In this document: one piece after another, positions 8,692 through 21,172 of the stretch
Layout: each line of letters begins with the position of its first letter
How positions within the stretch are numbered: position 1 is the stretch's first letter
DNA from: Rhodocyclaceae bacterium UBA2250
Lineage (GTDB): Bacteria; Pseudomonadota; Gammaproteobacteria; Burkholderiales; Rhodocyclaceae
Direction of reading: 5' to 3'
Assembly (NCBI GenBank): GCA_002347285.1
Contig: DDXW01000015.1
Location: 1 to 51,150 of the forward strand
Length of the DNA stretch: 51,150 nucleotides
Notes under the pieces: model-generated
Databases searched by the model: none
What the model was told of the DNA's origin: nothing
What the model saw: only the letters and a program-made list of their open reading frames with translations
Made by a program: the position numbers and the translations under genes

Positions 8692-9511
8692 TGGAAGCAG
8701 GCCAGGAAAGCTTCATCTCCCATCTGGTCGAGTTGCGCGACCGGCTGATCCGTGCGCTGGTGGCCGTCCTGGTCATCTTCCTCGGCCTGGTCAACTGGGC
8801 GCGCGACATCTATTCGCTGCTGGCCGCGCCGATGCTGGCGGCCCTGCCGGAGGGAGGGAGCATGATCGCCACCGACGTCGTCGGCGCCTTCTTCGTGCCG
8901 ATGAAGGTGACCATGATGGTCGCCTTCCTGATCGCCCTGCCCTACGTCCTCTACCAGGCCTGGGCCTTCGTCGCCCCTGGCCTGTATGCGAACGAGAAGA
9001 AGCTCGCGTTGCCGCTGCTCGCGGCGAGCGTGCTGCTGTTCTTCGTCGGCATGGGCTTCGCCTACTTCATCGTCTTCCCGGCCGTGTTCGGCTTCATCAA
9101 CGCCTTCGCGCCGGAAGGCGTGGCGGTGATGACGGATATCGACAAATACCTGTCCTTCGTGCTCACCACCTTCATCGCCTTCGGCGTCACCTTCGAGGTG
9201 CCGGTGATCGTCATCGTGCTGGTGCGCGTCGGACTGGTCAGCATCGAGAAGCTCAAGGAAGTCCGCCCCTACGTGATCGTCGGCGCCTTCATCGTCGCCG
9301 CCGTGGTCACCCCGCCCGACGTGCTCTCCCAGTTCCTGCTCGCGGTGCCGATGTGGCTGCTCTACGAGTGCGGCATCCTGATGGCGCAGATGATCGGCAA
9401 GCCGGCCAAGGCCGACGACGGCGCCTACCGGCCGCCCGACGACGCGGCGATGGAAGCCGAGCTCGACCGCGCCGAGGCGGAGGCCGGAGCGCTGGCGGAA
9501 CGCAAGCCCGA

Positions 9512-9515
<4 letters not shown>
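8691..9515 (+). CDS. tatC: Sec-independent translocase subunit TatC
   Basis: Multi-spanning core receptor of the Tat pathway, which recognises the twin-arginine signal. 274 residues with six predicted membrane segments. The N-terminal FISHLVELRDRLIRAL is the conserved cytoplasmic signature, and the periplasmic loop with FVAPGLYANEKK is typical. The C-terminal ~40 residues are acidic and variable. It overlaps the 3' end of the oppositely oriented protease gene by four bases. Confidence 0.96.
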
Positions 9516-10678
<1,163 letters not shown>

Positions 10679-10706
10679 AGCGTTTATCTGGCGGGAAAGG
10701 AGCGAC

Positions 10707-11462
10707 ATGCGGCGCGACGAATTGGCGGTCTATCTGGACGGGATGCTGGAAGCCGCGCGCTTTCGGGATTATTGCCCAAACGGCCTGCAAGTGGAAGGAC
10801 GCGCCGAGGTGCGCCGCATCGTCTGCGGCGTCACCGCCAGTCGTGCCCTGATCGAAGCGGCCATCGCCCGGAACGCCGACGCGATCCTCGTCCATCACGG
10901 CTGGTTCTGGAAGGGCGAGGACGGGCGCGTCACCGGCTTCCGCAAGCAGCGCATGCAGGCCCTGCTCGCGCACGACATCAACCTGTTCGCCTACCACCTG
11001 CCGCTCGACGCGCATGCCGTCCTCGGCAACAACGCCCAGCTCGCGCGGAAGCTCGGCTGGACGGTCACCGGCCGCTTCGCCGAGCAGGAGATCGGCTTTC
11101 TCGGCATCCCCGCTGCCCCGTCAGCGCCGAGTTTCGCCGGCGGGATCGCCGCGCGGGTCGAGGCCGTCCTCGGCCGGCCTTCCCTGCTGGTCGGCGACCC
11201 GGACAGAAGAGTCGCGAAGCTGGCCTGGTGCAGCGGCGGGGCGCAGGGCTATTTCGAGCAGGCGATCCTTGCCGGCGCAGATATGTATGTGAGCGGAGAG
11301 ATTTCCGAGCAGACGGTGCATCTGGCGCGCGAATCCGGCGTGCCCTACCTGGCGGCCGGGCATCATGCGACGGAACGCTACGGCGTCATGGCATTGGGCG
11401 CGCACCTGGCGGCCAGTTGCGGGCTGGACTGCGAATTCGTCGAGATCGACAACCCGGCCTAG
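10707..11462 (+). CDS. NIF3-like dinuclear metal-centre protein
   Basis: Member of the NIF3/YbgI family (GTP cyclohydrolase I type 2 homologue), function not settled. 251 residues from the ATG at 10707, preceded by GGGAAAGGAG. Metal ligands are in ILVHHGWFWK and FAYHLPLDAH, and later in AGHHATER. Between residues ~130 and 145 it contains PAAPSAPSF, encoded by a degenerate copy of the dispersed 24-bp repeat. Its 3' end overlaps the convergent FimV-like gene by four bases. Confidence 0.9.
   Translation: MRRDELAVYLDGMLEAARFRDYCPNGLQVEGRAEVRRIVCGVTASRALIEAAIARNADAILVHHGWFWKGEDGRVTGFRKQRMQALLAHDINLFAYHLPLDAHAVLGNNAQLARKLGWTVTGRFAEQEIGFLGIPAAPSAPSFAGGIAARVEAVLGRPSLLVGDPDRRVAKLAWCSGGAQGYFEQAILAGADMYVSGEISEQTVHLARESGVPYLAAGHHATERYGVMALGAHLAASCGLDCEFVEIDNPA
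11111..11134 (+). repeat. Dispersed 24-bp repeat, copy 3 (inside the NIF3 gene)
   Basis: Two mismatches from the common form; ends GCGCCGAGTTT. In frame inside a coding region, where it encodes the core of PAAPSAPSF. Confidence 0.7.
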
Positions 11463-12562
11463 TCGTTGGCCGGCAGGCCATGGGCGCGGCGCATGACCGC
11501 ATTGAGCAGCAGCAGTTCCTCGGCGACCGCCTGCGGGAAGCCCAAGCGGGAGCCGCCGCGGTTGTCGTCGAGCAGGTTGCGCATATAGACCAGGCAGTCG
11601 GGCTTGCCCCATAGCTCGGTGAGCCGGCGGGCGATGTGCGGAAACTCCTCGAGGCTGCGCTTGGTGCCGGGCGCGGCCTGCCAGTCTTCCGGATGCACGT
11701 TGAAGTGCTGGCGCAGCTCTTCGGCCGACCGCTCGAATTCCTGCTGCTGGCCGTTCTTGCGGTAGATGTCGAGCAGCTTGAGCCAGTGGCGCAACGCGTG
11801 TTTCGGTTCGTTGCGGATCTGCTCGGTCAGGGTCTGCATGGCGCCCTGGCCGAGTCCCATCGACAGCATGATGTCCGCCAGTTCCAGCGCCTGGTCGCTC
11901 TGGTCGAGAGGAGGCGGCTGCTCCGCGGTCGCCGTCGGCGCCGTTTGCGGCGCCGACGGAGCGGCGGCGACGGCCGGGACGGCTGGTACCGGGGGCACAG
12001 GCGCCGGAGTCGCAGGCGCAATCTCGCGGCGGGCAGCGGGCACCGCGGGAGGGAGCGGAGCGGGAGCCGAGACGGGTTGAAGCGATCCGCCGCCGCCGGT
12101 TTCCGTTTCCGGGAATACCGTGACTTCGGGCGTCCGGGCCAGGCCGCGACGGCGCCCGAGCCAGAAGGCGAGCAGGGCCAGCAGACCGGCACCCGCCAGC
12201 TGCGGCGCCCAGCCGCCGATGGGCTGGCCGGCGGGCTCGGCTGCCGGCGGCTGCGCCTGCGCGGTGACGGTCGGGACGGCCGCGGCAGCCGGCCGGGGCG
12301 GCTGGCCGAGATCGGGCAGTTGAATGACCATCTGCTGGATCTCACCCACCAGGCGGTCGATGTGGGTCAGGCTCGCGAGGATGCCGTCGATCAATTGGTG
12401 GTCTTCGCGGATCCACTGACGCAGCGTGTCGTCGGATGCGACCAGCGCCGGGGCGGCTTGCGTCTTCCCGGCGGCCGCCGGCTGGGCGCCTGCGAAGTGC
12501 GGCCAAGCCAGCAGCAGGCAGATCAGGAGAGGACGGCGCAGACGGAAGGGCGGAGTGGTCAA
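11459..12562 (-). CDS. FimV-like envelope protein with signal peptide
   Basis: 367-residue protein with an N-terminal signal peptide (hydrophobic PLLICLLLAWPHFAGA), a ~70-residue segment predicted as helical (DDTLRQWIREDHQLIDGILAS), a membrane helix near residue 130 (AGAGLLALLAFWLGRRRG), a long Pro/Ala-rich linker, and a C-terminal TPR-like part (ELADIMLSMGLGQGAMQTLTEQI, then FERSAEELRQHFNVH). This architecture resembles the FimV/TspA C-terminal domain family linked to type IV pilus or polar assembly. I infer the relation from layout; specific function is unproven. The coding strand contains a 10-bp perfect hairpin at 11934-11957. Confidence 0.7.
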   Translation of the reverse strand: MTTPPFRLRRPLLICLLLAWPHFAGAQPAAAGKTQAAPALVASDDTLRQWIREDHQLIDGILASLTHIDRLVGEIQQMVIQLPDLGQPPRPAAAAVPTVTAQAQPPAAEPAGQPIGGWAPQLAGAGLLALLAFWLGRRRGLARTPEVTVFPETETGGGGSLQPVSAPAPLPPAVPAARREIAPATPAPVPPVPAVPAVAAAPSAPQTAPTATAEQPPPLDQSDQALELADIMLSMGLGQGAMQTLTEQIRNEPKHALRHWLKLLDIYRKNGQQQEFERSAEELRQHFNVHPEDWQAAPGTKRSLEEFPHIARRLTELWGKPDCLVYMRNLLDDNRGGSRLGFPQAVAEELLLLNAVMRRAHGLPAND

Positions 12563-12650
12563 GATCAGGCGGACGCGGCGGCAGGACGAATGACGCGATT
12601 CTGCCTTCGCCCGGCGGCGGCGAAACGCGGATTACCGGGGCTTGCGGCGC

Positions 12651-13421
12651 CTATATGATGCTTTTGTCCTCATCCTGCCGGGCATAGCCGGCGCGCAGCG
12701 CGATCGGCCAGACGATCTCGCGCTGGCTGGCCGGATCGCCCCAGACCGCCAGCAGGCGGTCGCGCAGCGCCAGGGTCGGATCGGTGCCGGTGGCGGCCAG
12801 GCAGCGCTGCACCGCCGACCAGGTGCCGACGTAGTTCAGGAGGTCGGCGAGGGTCCATTGCAGGCGGATCGCGAAACTCGGCGCCGGCGGGGCGGCGGCG
12901 AACGGGAATGGCATGCCGGCGTAGCCCGCCTCGACCCAGCGGCGCTCGGGCGGCCACCACGGCGTCAGCACATCGGCATAGAAGCGCTCGATTTCGGCGT
13001 TGATGGCCGGCTCGCCCCGCAGCAGCATGTAGGTCCAGGCGGCGCACAGGCCGCCCGGCTTGAGCACGCGCCGCGCTTCGGCATAGAACTTGTCGAAGTC
13101 GAACCAGTGGATCGCCTGGGCGACGGTGACGAGATCGCAGCTGGCAGCGGGCAGGCCGCTCGCCTCGCAGGAGGCGACGCGGTAGTCGACCTGCGGATGC
13201 GGCCGGGCTTGGGCGATCTGCGCGGCCGAGAGGTCGGTGGCGACGACGCGGCGGAAATGCGCGGCGAGCGGCACGGCGGCCTGGCCGTTGCCGCAGCCGA
13301 CGTCCCAAGCGAGCTCATGACCGGGCGCATGGTCGGCGAGCCAGGAGAACAGGGCTTCCGGGTAGGACGGCCGATACTTCGCGTAGTCGGGTGCCTGGCG
13401 CGAGAAGTGGTCGGCGCTCAC
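12651..13421 (-). CDS. Class I SAM-dependent methyltransferase
   Basis: 256 residues with Rossmann motif I (AWDVGCGNGQAA, about residues 38-49), motif II VVATDLSAAQI, and post-motif VTVAQAIHWFDFDKFYAEARRVLKPGG, the layout of methyltransferase family 11 (a TAM/YcgJ-like group that often acts on small acids). Substrate unknown. The segment AAPPAPSFA near residue 175 is encoded by a perfect copy of the dispersed repeat. Upstream (on the minus strand) lies the convergently spaced paaK pair, 7 bases away. Confidence 0.85.
   Translation of the reverse strand: MSADHFSRQAPDYAKYRPSYPEALFSWLADHAPGHELAWDVGCGNGQAAVPLAAHFRRVVATDLSAAQIAQARPHPQVDYRVASCEASGLPAASCDLVTVAQAIHWFDFDKFYAEARRVLKPGGLCAAWTYMLLRGEPAINAEIERFYADVLTPWWPPERRWVEAGYAGMPFPFAAAPPAPSFAIRLQWTLADLLNYVGTWSAVQRCLAATGTDPTLALRDRLLAVWGDPASQREIVWPIALRAGYARQDEDKSII
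12874..12897 (-). repeat. Dispersed 24-bp repeat, copy 4 (inside the methyltransferase gene)
   Basis: On the plus strand it starts AAACTCGGCGC; read on the coding strand it ends GCGCCGAGTTT. It is in the same reading frame as the NIF3 copy and encodes AAPPAPSF. Confidence 0.8.
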
Positions 13422-13428
13422 TTGCGCC

Positions 13429-14706
13429 TCAGGTGCGCAGATCGACGATGCGCTTGGCCTTGCCGGCGGAGCGCGCCACGCCGCCGGTGTCCATCACCTC
13501 GACTTTGGTGTTGATGCCGATCATCGCCTTGATGTGGTGCCTCAGTTCGCTGGCCGCCGTCTGGCGCGGCTCGATTGCGTCCGCGAACTCCGGCTTGAGC
13601 TCGACGCGCACGGTCAGGTCGTCCATGTGGCCCTTGCGCGAGACCTCGAGCTGATAGTGCGGCGAGAGCTTGGCGGTCTTGAGGATCAGTTCCTCGATCT
13701 GCGACGGGAACAGATTGACGCCGCGGATGATCAGCATGTCGTCCGATCTGCCGGTGATCTTGCCGATGCGGCGGAAGCTGCGCGCGGTCGGCGGCAGCAG
13801 GCGGGTCAGGTCGCGCGTGCGGTAGCGCACCACCGGCAGCGCCTCCTTGGTCAGCGAGGTGAACACCAGTTCGCCGGGCGCGCCGTCGGGCAGCACCTTG
13901 CCGGTTTCGGGATCGATCACCTCGGGATAGAAGTGGTCCTCCCAGATCGTCGGCCCGTCGCGCGACTCGAGGCACTCGACCGCCACGCCGGGGCCGATCA
14001 GCTCGGACAGGCCGTAGAGGTCCATCGCGACGATGCCGAGGCGCGACTCCAGCTCGGCGCGCATGCTCTCGCCCCAGGGCTCGGCGCCGAAGATGCCGCG
14101 CTGCAGGGTCGAAGCGCGTGGGTCGAAGCCCTGGCGCTCGAATTCGTCGACGATGTTGAGGATGTAGGAGGGCGTGCCGACGATCATCGTCGCGCCGAAG
14201 TCGCGGATGAGCTGCACCTGGCGCTCGGTCTGCCCGCCGGAGATCGGCACCACCGTGCAGCCGAGCCTCTCCGCGCCGTAATGCACGCCGAGGCCGCCGG
14301 TGAACAGGCCGTAGCCGTGGGTGACGTGGATGATGTCCTTCTTCGTGCCGCCGGCCGCGCCGAGCGAGCGCGCCATGACGCCGGCCCAGGTGTCGATGTC
14401 GTTCTGCGTGTAGGCGACCACCGTTGGTTTTCCCGTGGTGCCGGAGGACGCATGCAGCCGCACGATGTTGTCGAGCGGCTCGGCGAACATGCCGTAGGGA
14501 TAGGTCTGGCGCAGGTCTTCCTTGCTCGCGAACGGAAACTTCGCCAAGTCGTCGAGCGACTTCAGGTCGTCCGGGTGCACACCGTGGGCGGCGAACTTTT
14601 GCCGGTAGTGCGGCACGCGCTCATAGACGCGGCGCAGCGTGGCCTGCAAGCGGCGCAGTTGCAGGGCGGCGATCTCGTCGCGGCTCGCCCGGGTGATGTC
14701 GGACAT
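13429..14706 (-). CDS. paaK: Phenylacetate-CoA ligase, second of a tandem pair
   Basis: AMP-forming ligase that activates phenylacetate to phenylacetyl-CoA in the cytoplasm. 425 residues. The ATP-binding loop HASSGTTGKPTVVAYT (near residue 93), the YGLSELIGPGVAVEC motif, and the YRTRDLTRLLPP and GRSDDMLIIRGVNLFPSQ hinge segments are diagnostic. Its ATG follows the stop of the upstream paralogue with no gap, so it is the second gene of a bicistron. The two differ at many residues; a distinct substrate preference is possible. Confidence 0.94.
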   Translation of the reverse strand: MSDITRASRDEIAALQLRRLQATLRRVYERVPHYRQKFAAHGVHPDDLKSLDDLAKFPFASKEDLRQTYPYGMFAEPLDNIVRLHASSGTTGKPTVVAYTQNDIDTWAGVMARSLGAAGGTKKDIIHVTHGYGLFTGGLGVHYGAERLGCTVVPISGGQTERQVQLIRDFGATMIVGTPSYILNIVDEFERQGFDPRASTLQRGIFGAEPWGESMRAELESRLGIVAMDLYGLSELIGPGVAVECLESRDGPTIWEDHFYPEVIDPETGKVLPDGAPGELVFTSLTKEALPVVRYRTRDLTRLLPPTARSFRRIGKITGRSDDMLIIRGVNLFPSQIEELILKTAKLSPHYQLEVSRKGHMDDLTVRVELKPEFADAIEPRQTAASELRHHIKAMIGINTKVEVMDTGGVARSAGKAKRIVDLRT

Positions 14707-16008
<1,302 letters not shown>

Positions 16009-16097
16009 TCTTGCGTTCCTCCCGGTGCAGCGTAAAGCCCGTTGCGACAATACAATGACGGGGCGAACTTTATCACGGCGCCTATTGGGAGACCGCC

Positions 16098-17792
16098 ATG
16101 TTCCATCCGCTGTTCGACAAACATCGCGCCTTGCTCGAGCAGGCGCAGGCCGCGATCACGCGCCGCACGCACTGGCTGCCTTATGCGGCGAATCCGCGCG
16201 CCTATGGCGAGACGGCGATGGACGATGGCAAGGCCGCGTTCGAGGCCTATCGCGGCGCGCAGTTCTATCTCGACCAGCCCGACGTGCAGGGACGCTGCGG
16301 GGACGAGATCTCCCCCTACGGTTTGCCCTTGGCGATTTCCTACCCGTCCTGCAGCTCCGACGGGCTGATCGCGGCGGCCAAGGCGGCGCTGTTGCCCTGG
16401 GTCAGGGCCGGCATCGAGAGCCGCACGGGAATCTGCCTCGAGATCCTGGCGCGGCTGAACACGCGCAGCGCCGAGCTGGCCCATGCCTTGATGCACACCA
16501 CCGGCCAGAGCCTCGCCCTCGCCTTTCTCAGCGGCGGCCCGCAGGCGCAGGCACGCGGGCTCGAAGCGCTGGCCTGGGCGCACCGCGAGATGGCGCAGAT
16601 CACGCAGCAGGCGGAGTGGCAGCGCAACGTCAGCCAGCGGCTCGAAAAGCGCTTCATGGTCGCGCCGCTGGGAATCTCGCTGGTCATCGGCAGTGCCACG
16701 CAGCCGACCTGGAACGCCTATCCGGCCCTCTTCGCCAGCCTGGCGACCGGCAACCCGGTGATCGTCAAGCCGCATCCGACCGCCGTGCTGCCCCTGGCCA
16801 TCTCGGTCGCCGTCGCCCGCCAGGTGCTCAAGGAAAGCGGCTTCGACCCCAACCTCGTGAGCCTGCTGGCGAGCAACCCGGACGGGCCGGTCGCGCGCGA
16901 TATCGCGCAGCATCCCGAGATCCGCCTCATCGACTATGCCGGCGCTCCCGATTTCGGCGACTGGCTGAAGGAAAACGCTCGCCAAGCCAGGCTGTTCGTC
17001 GAGACCGGCGGCGTCAACTGCGTGCTGGTCGACTCGACCTACGACTACCAGGCGCTGCTGAAGAACCTGGTGTTCTCGCTCTGTCTCGATGCCGGCCAGC
17101 TGCGCACCACCCCGCGCGTGATCTTCGTCGCCGCGGAAGGCGTCCAGACGCCGGAAGGACAGGTCGGCGCGGAGCAGTTCGGCCGCGACCTCGGCTACGC
17201 GCTGGGCAAGTTCGTCGAGGACCCGGTGCGGGCGGTCGAGCTGCTCGGCGCAATCCAGTCGCCGGCCACCGTCGCGCGCATCGCGGCAACCGGCGAACTG
17301 GCGGAAGCGGAGGCCGAGGTGCTGCGCCCGTCCGTGCCGCTCAGCCATCCGCAGTGGCCGGCGGCGCGCATCCACACGCCGCTGCTGCTGCGCGCGGATG
17401 CCAGGCAGCGCGCCCTCTACATGGAGGAGCGGTTCGGGCCGATCGCCGCGGTGGTGACGACCGCGAACACCGCCGAGAGTCTCGCGCTCGCCGAAACGAC
17501 GATGCGCGAGAAGGGGGCGCTGAATTTTCTCGTGCATGCGACGCGCCCCTTCGTGCGCCAGCAGGCCGAAGACGTCGCGCTGCGTGCCGGCGTGGCGCTT
17601 TCCTTCAACCTGACCGGCGCGGTCCTGATCAACCAGCCGGCCGGCTTCGCCGACTTCCATGCCAGCGGCGCCAATCCGGCGGCCAGTTGCGGCATGATCG
17701 ATGCGGCCTTCGTCGCCAACCGCTTCTATTTCTCGCAGGTGCAGCAGCACTACCTGCCGCCATCGTCGATCGACTGGGTGATCGAGGTTTAG
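16098..17792 (+). CDS. paaN: PaaN-type aldehyde dehydrogenase relative
   Basis: 564-residue protein of the aldehyde dehydrogenase superfamily that matches the phenylacetate-degradation PaaN group by context and length. The NAD-fold segment GNPVIVKPHPTAVLPLA and the general-base Glu302 in ETGGVN are present. At the position 34 residues after that Glu, where the family has the catalytic Cys of GQxC, the sequence is GQLR (Arg336, codon CGC at 17103-17105); the nearest Cys is 329. It therefore may be inactive, use another residue, or carry a T-to-C change. The gene has no strong ribosome site other than GGGAGACCGCC. Confidence 0.8.
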   Translation: MFHPLFDKHRALLEQAQAAITRRTHWLPYAANPRAYGETAMDDGKAAFEAYRGAQFYLDQPDVQGRCGDEISPYGLPLAISYPSCSSDGLIAAAKAALLPWVRAGIESRTGICLEILARLNTRSAELAHALMHTTGQSLALAFLSGGPQAQARGLEALAWAHREMAQITQQAEWQRNVSQRLEKRFMVAPLGISLVIGSATQPTWNAYPALFASLATGNPVIVKPHPTAVLPLAISVAVARQVLKESGFDPNLVSLLASNPDGPVARDIAQHPEIRLIDYAGAPDFGDWLKENARQARLFVETGGVNCVLVDSTYDYQALLKNLVFSLCLDAGQLRTTPRVIFVAAEGVQTPEGQVGAEQFGRDLGYALGKFVEDPVRAVELLGAIQSPATVARIAATGELAEAEAEVLRPSVPLSHPQWPAARIHTPLLLRADARQRALYMEERFGPIAAVVTTANTAESLALAETTMREKGALNFLVHATRPFVRQQAEDVALRAGVALSFNLTGAVLINQPAGFADFHASGANPAASCGMIDAAFVANRFYFSQVQQHYLPPSSIDWVIEV

Positions 17793-17902
17793 GGCCTGGC
17801 GGCTTCATCAGTAAAAATGCAGCACCCATAACGTGATATTATTCAACTGCCCCGCGGCACAGGCCATGCGGGTTTGACCAATCCCCTCGGCAAGGAAGAT
17901 CC

Positions 17903-19063
<1,161 letters not shown>

Positions 19064-19074
19064 GGTAAATCACC

Positions 19075-19968
19075 ATGTCCATCCTCATCAACAAAGACAC
19101 CAGGATCATCACCCAGGGCATCACCGGCAAGACCGGCCAGTTCCACACCGAGAAGTGCATCGAGTACGCGAACGGCAAGAACTGCTTCGTCGCCGGCGTC
19201 AACCCGAAGAAGGCCGGCGAGAAGATCTTCGACGTGCCGATCTTCGCGACCGTCAAGGAAGCGAAGCAGGCCACCGGCGCCACCGTCTCGGTGATCTACG
19301 TGCCGCCCGCCGGCGCCGCCGACGCGATCTGGGAGGCCTGCGAGGCCGACCTCGACCTGGCGATCTGCATCACCGAGGGCATTCCGGTGCGCGACATGCT
19401 GATCGTGCGCAACAAGATGAAGCAGAAGGTCGCCAAGGGCGGCAAGGAAACCCTGCTGCTCGGCCCCAACTGCCCCGGCCTGATCACGCCGGACGAAGTG
19501 AAGATCGGCATCATGCCCGGCCACATCCATCGCAAGGGCCGCATCGGCGTGGTGTCGCGCTCCGGCACGCTGACCTACGAAGCGGTCGCCCAGCTTACCG
19601 AGATCGGTCTCGGCCAGTCGTCGGCGGTCGGCATCGGCGGCGATCCGATCAACGGCCTCAAGCACATCGACGTCATGAAGATGTTCAACGACGATCCGGA
19701 CACCGACGCGGTGATCATGATCGGCGAAATCGGCGGTCCGGACGAGGCCGACGCCGCGCGCTGGTGCAAGGACAACATGAAGAAGCCGATCGTCGGCTTC
19801 ATCGCCGGGGTCACGGCCCCGGCCGGCAAGCGCATGGGCCATGCCGGCGCGCTGATCTCCGGCGGCGCCGACACCGCGGACGCCAAGCTCGCGATCATGG
19901 AGGAATGCGGCTTCAAGATCACCCGCGATCCGTCGGTGATGGGCAAGCTGCTCAAGTCCCTGCTGTAA
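19075..19968 (+). CDS. sucD: Succinyl-CoA ligase, alpha subunit
   Basis: CoA-binding subunit that carries the transient phosphohistidine. 297 residues. QGITGKTGQFHTEKCIEY is the CoA-binding N-terminus, LGPNCPGLI and SRSGTLTYEA are conserved, and the active-site His lies in KRMGHAGALISGG near residue 250. A rho-independent terminator follows at 19988-20023. Confidence 0.97.
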   Translation: MSILINKDTRIITQGITGKTGQFHTEKCIEYANGKNCFVAGVNPKKAGEKIFDVPIFATVKEAKQATGATVSVIYVPPAGAADAIWEACEADLDLAICITEGIPVRDMLIVRNKMKQKVAKGGKETLLLGPNCPGLITPDEVKIGIMPGHIHRKGRIGVVSRSGTLTYEAVAQLTEIGLGQSSAVGIGGDPINGLKHIDVMKMFNDDPDTDAVIMIGEIGGPDEADAARWCKDNMKKPIVGFIAGVTAPAGKRMGHAGALISGGADTADAKLAIMEECGFKITRDPSVMGKLLKSLL

Positions 19969-19987
19969 TCGTTTTCGGGGAAAATCG

Positions 19988-20023
19988 AAGGCGGGCGAGG
20001 GTGACCTTGCCCGCCTTTTGTTT
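19988..20023 (+). terminator. Rho-independent terminator of sucCD
   Basis: Nine-base-pair stem (AAGGCGGGC paired with GCCCGCCTT), 12-base loop, then TTGTTT. It ends 12 bases before the next gene, so that gene must have a promoter within the hairpin region or depend on read-through. Confidence 0.8.
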
Positions 20024-20035
20024 GCGGAGTGAGAA

Positions 20036-20989
20036 ATGGCGCTGTTCCTGACCGAAGCCGATGTCAAAAGCCTGCTGACCATGGATCTGGCGCTGGAGGC
20101 GGTCGAGGCCGCGCACCGCGCCCACGCCCTGGGGCGCGCGATCGACGTGCCGCGCCAGCGTACCCGCGTGCCGACCGCCTCGCTGCACGTCCTGCAGGGC
20201 GCACTGCCCGACGAGAACGTGATGGGCTACAAGGCCTACACCGCAAGCCGGGTCGGCGCGCGTTTCCTCGTCCATCTGTTCGATGCCGCCGCCGGGAAGC
20301 CCCTGGCGGTGATCGAGGCGGATTTCCTCGGCATGATGCGCACCGGCGCGGCCGGCGGCGTGGCGGCGAAATACCTGGCGCGGCCGGAGGCCGGCATCGT
20401 CGGCCTGATCGGCGCCGGCTGGCAGGCGCAGAGCCAGCTCGAGGCGCTCTGCCAGGTGCGGCCGATCCGGCAGGCGAAGCTGTTCTCGCGCGATCCCGAA
20501 AAGCGCCGCCTCGCCAGCGCCGAGTTTTCGAGGCGCTTCGGCGTGGAGGTCGTCCCCGTCGATTCCGCCGAGGCGGCCGTGCACGGGAGCGACATCGTCG
20601 CCACCGTGACGACCGCGAGCGCGCCCGTCGTCATGGGCGACTGGCTGGCAGCGGGCGCGCACATCAACGCCGCCGGCTCGAACGCGCTGATCCGCCGCGA
20701 GATCGACGAGAAGGCGGTCGGACGGGCCGGCCTGGTGTGCGTCGACAGCCGCGCCACCGCCGTGCGCGAGGCGGGCGACCTGCTGCCGGCGCTGGAAAAG
20801 GGCCGCCTGCACGAAGGGCAGCTGATCGAACTCGGGGAAATCGTCGCCGGCATCCGCCCGGGGCGTCCCGCCGCCGAAGCGATCACCCTGTTCGAATCGC
20901 AGGGCATGGCGATCCAGGATCTGGCCGTGGCAATGCGCTTGTTCGGAATGGCACAGGAGCGCGGGATGGGGGCGCGGTTGCCGATTTAG
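20036..20989 (+). CDS. Ornithine cyclodeaminase / mu-crystallin family protein
   Basis: 317-residue NAD(P)-dependent enzyme of the family that includes ornithine cyclodeaminase, alanine dehydrogenase (archaeal) and imine reductases; exact substrate cannot be read. Rossmann glycines IVGLIGAGWQAQSQLEAL lie at about residues 120-137, with the conserved MGYKAYTASR upstream and INAAGSNALIRREID downstream. Start ATG follows GGAGTGAGAA. A copy of the dispersed repeat with one mismatch sits in frame at residues ~157-164 (RRLASAEF). Confidence 0.85.
   Translation: MALFLTEADVKSLLTMDLALEAVEAAHRAHALGRAIDVPRQRTRVPTASLHVLQGALPDENVMGYKAYTASRVGARFLVHLFDAAAGKPLAVIEADFLGMMRTGAAGGVAAKYLARPEAGIVGLIGAGWQAQSQLEALCQVRPIRQAKLFSRDPEKRRLASAEFSRRFGVEVVPVDSAEAAVHGSDIVATVTTASAPVVMGDWLAAGAHINAAGSNALIRREIDEKAVGRAGLVCVDSRATAVREAGDLLPALEKGRLHEGQLIELGEIVAGIRPGRPAAEAITLFESQGMAIQDLAVAMRLFGMAQERGMGARLPI
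20504..20528 (+). repeat. Dispersed repeat, copy 5 (inside the cyclodeaminase-family gene)
   Basis: Begins CGCCGCCTC and ends GCGCCGAGTTTT; one mismatch from the common form. It is read in a different frame from the NIF3 and methyltransferase copies, giving RRLASAEF. Confidence 0.65.
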
Positions 20990-21172
20990 GCAACTCATGT
21001 GCGGCTGGCATGAAAAAAACATTGACTGGCCTGAGGGCGGACTGCAAGAATGGCGCATATCATCATGTTTCTTCATCAAGTTATGAACGTGGATGGGGTG
21101 GTCGAAACGATGTGCGCATGTCGGCGAGGGGCCGGGCAGGTTGCGGCACGCAGCCGGGGCCGATGACCTGAA

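Noticed and set aside
11934..11957. A perfect 10-bp hairpin (GTCGGCGCCG, TTTG, CGGCGCCGAC)
   Set aside because: Lies within the Ala/Pro-rich linker of the FimV-like gene where such palindromes arise from codon bias; it has no T-tail and is not a copy of the 24-bp repeat.
21022..21050. TTGACT as a -35 for the PP2C gene
   Set aside because: At 17-base spacing the -10 would be CAAGAA, a poor match, so no promoter is claimed.
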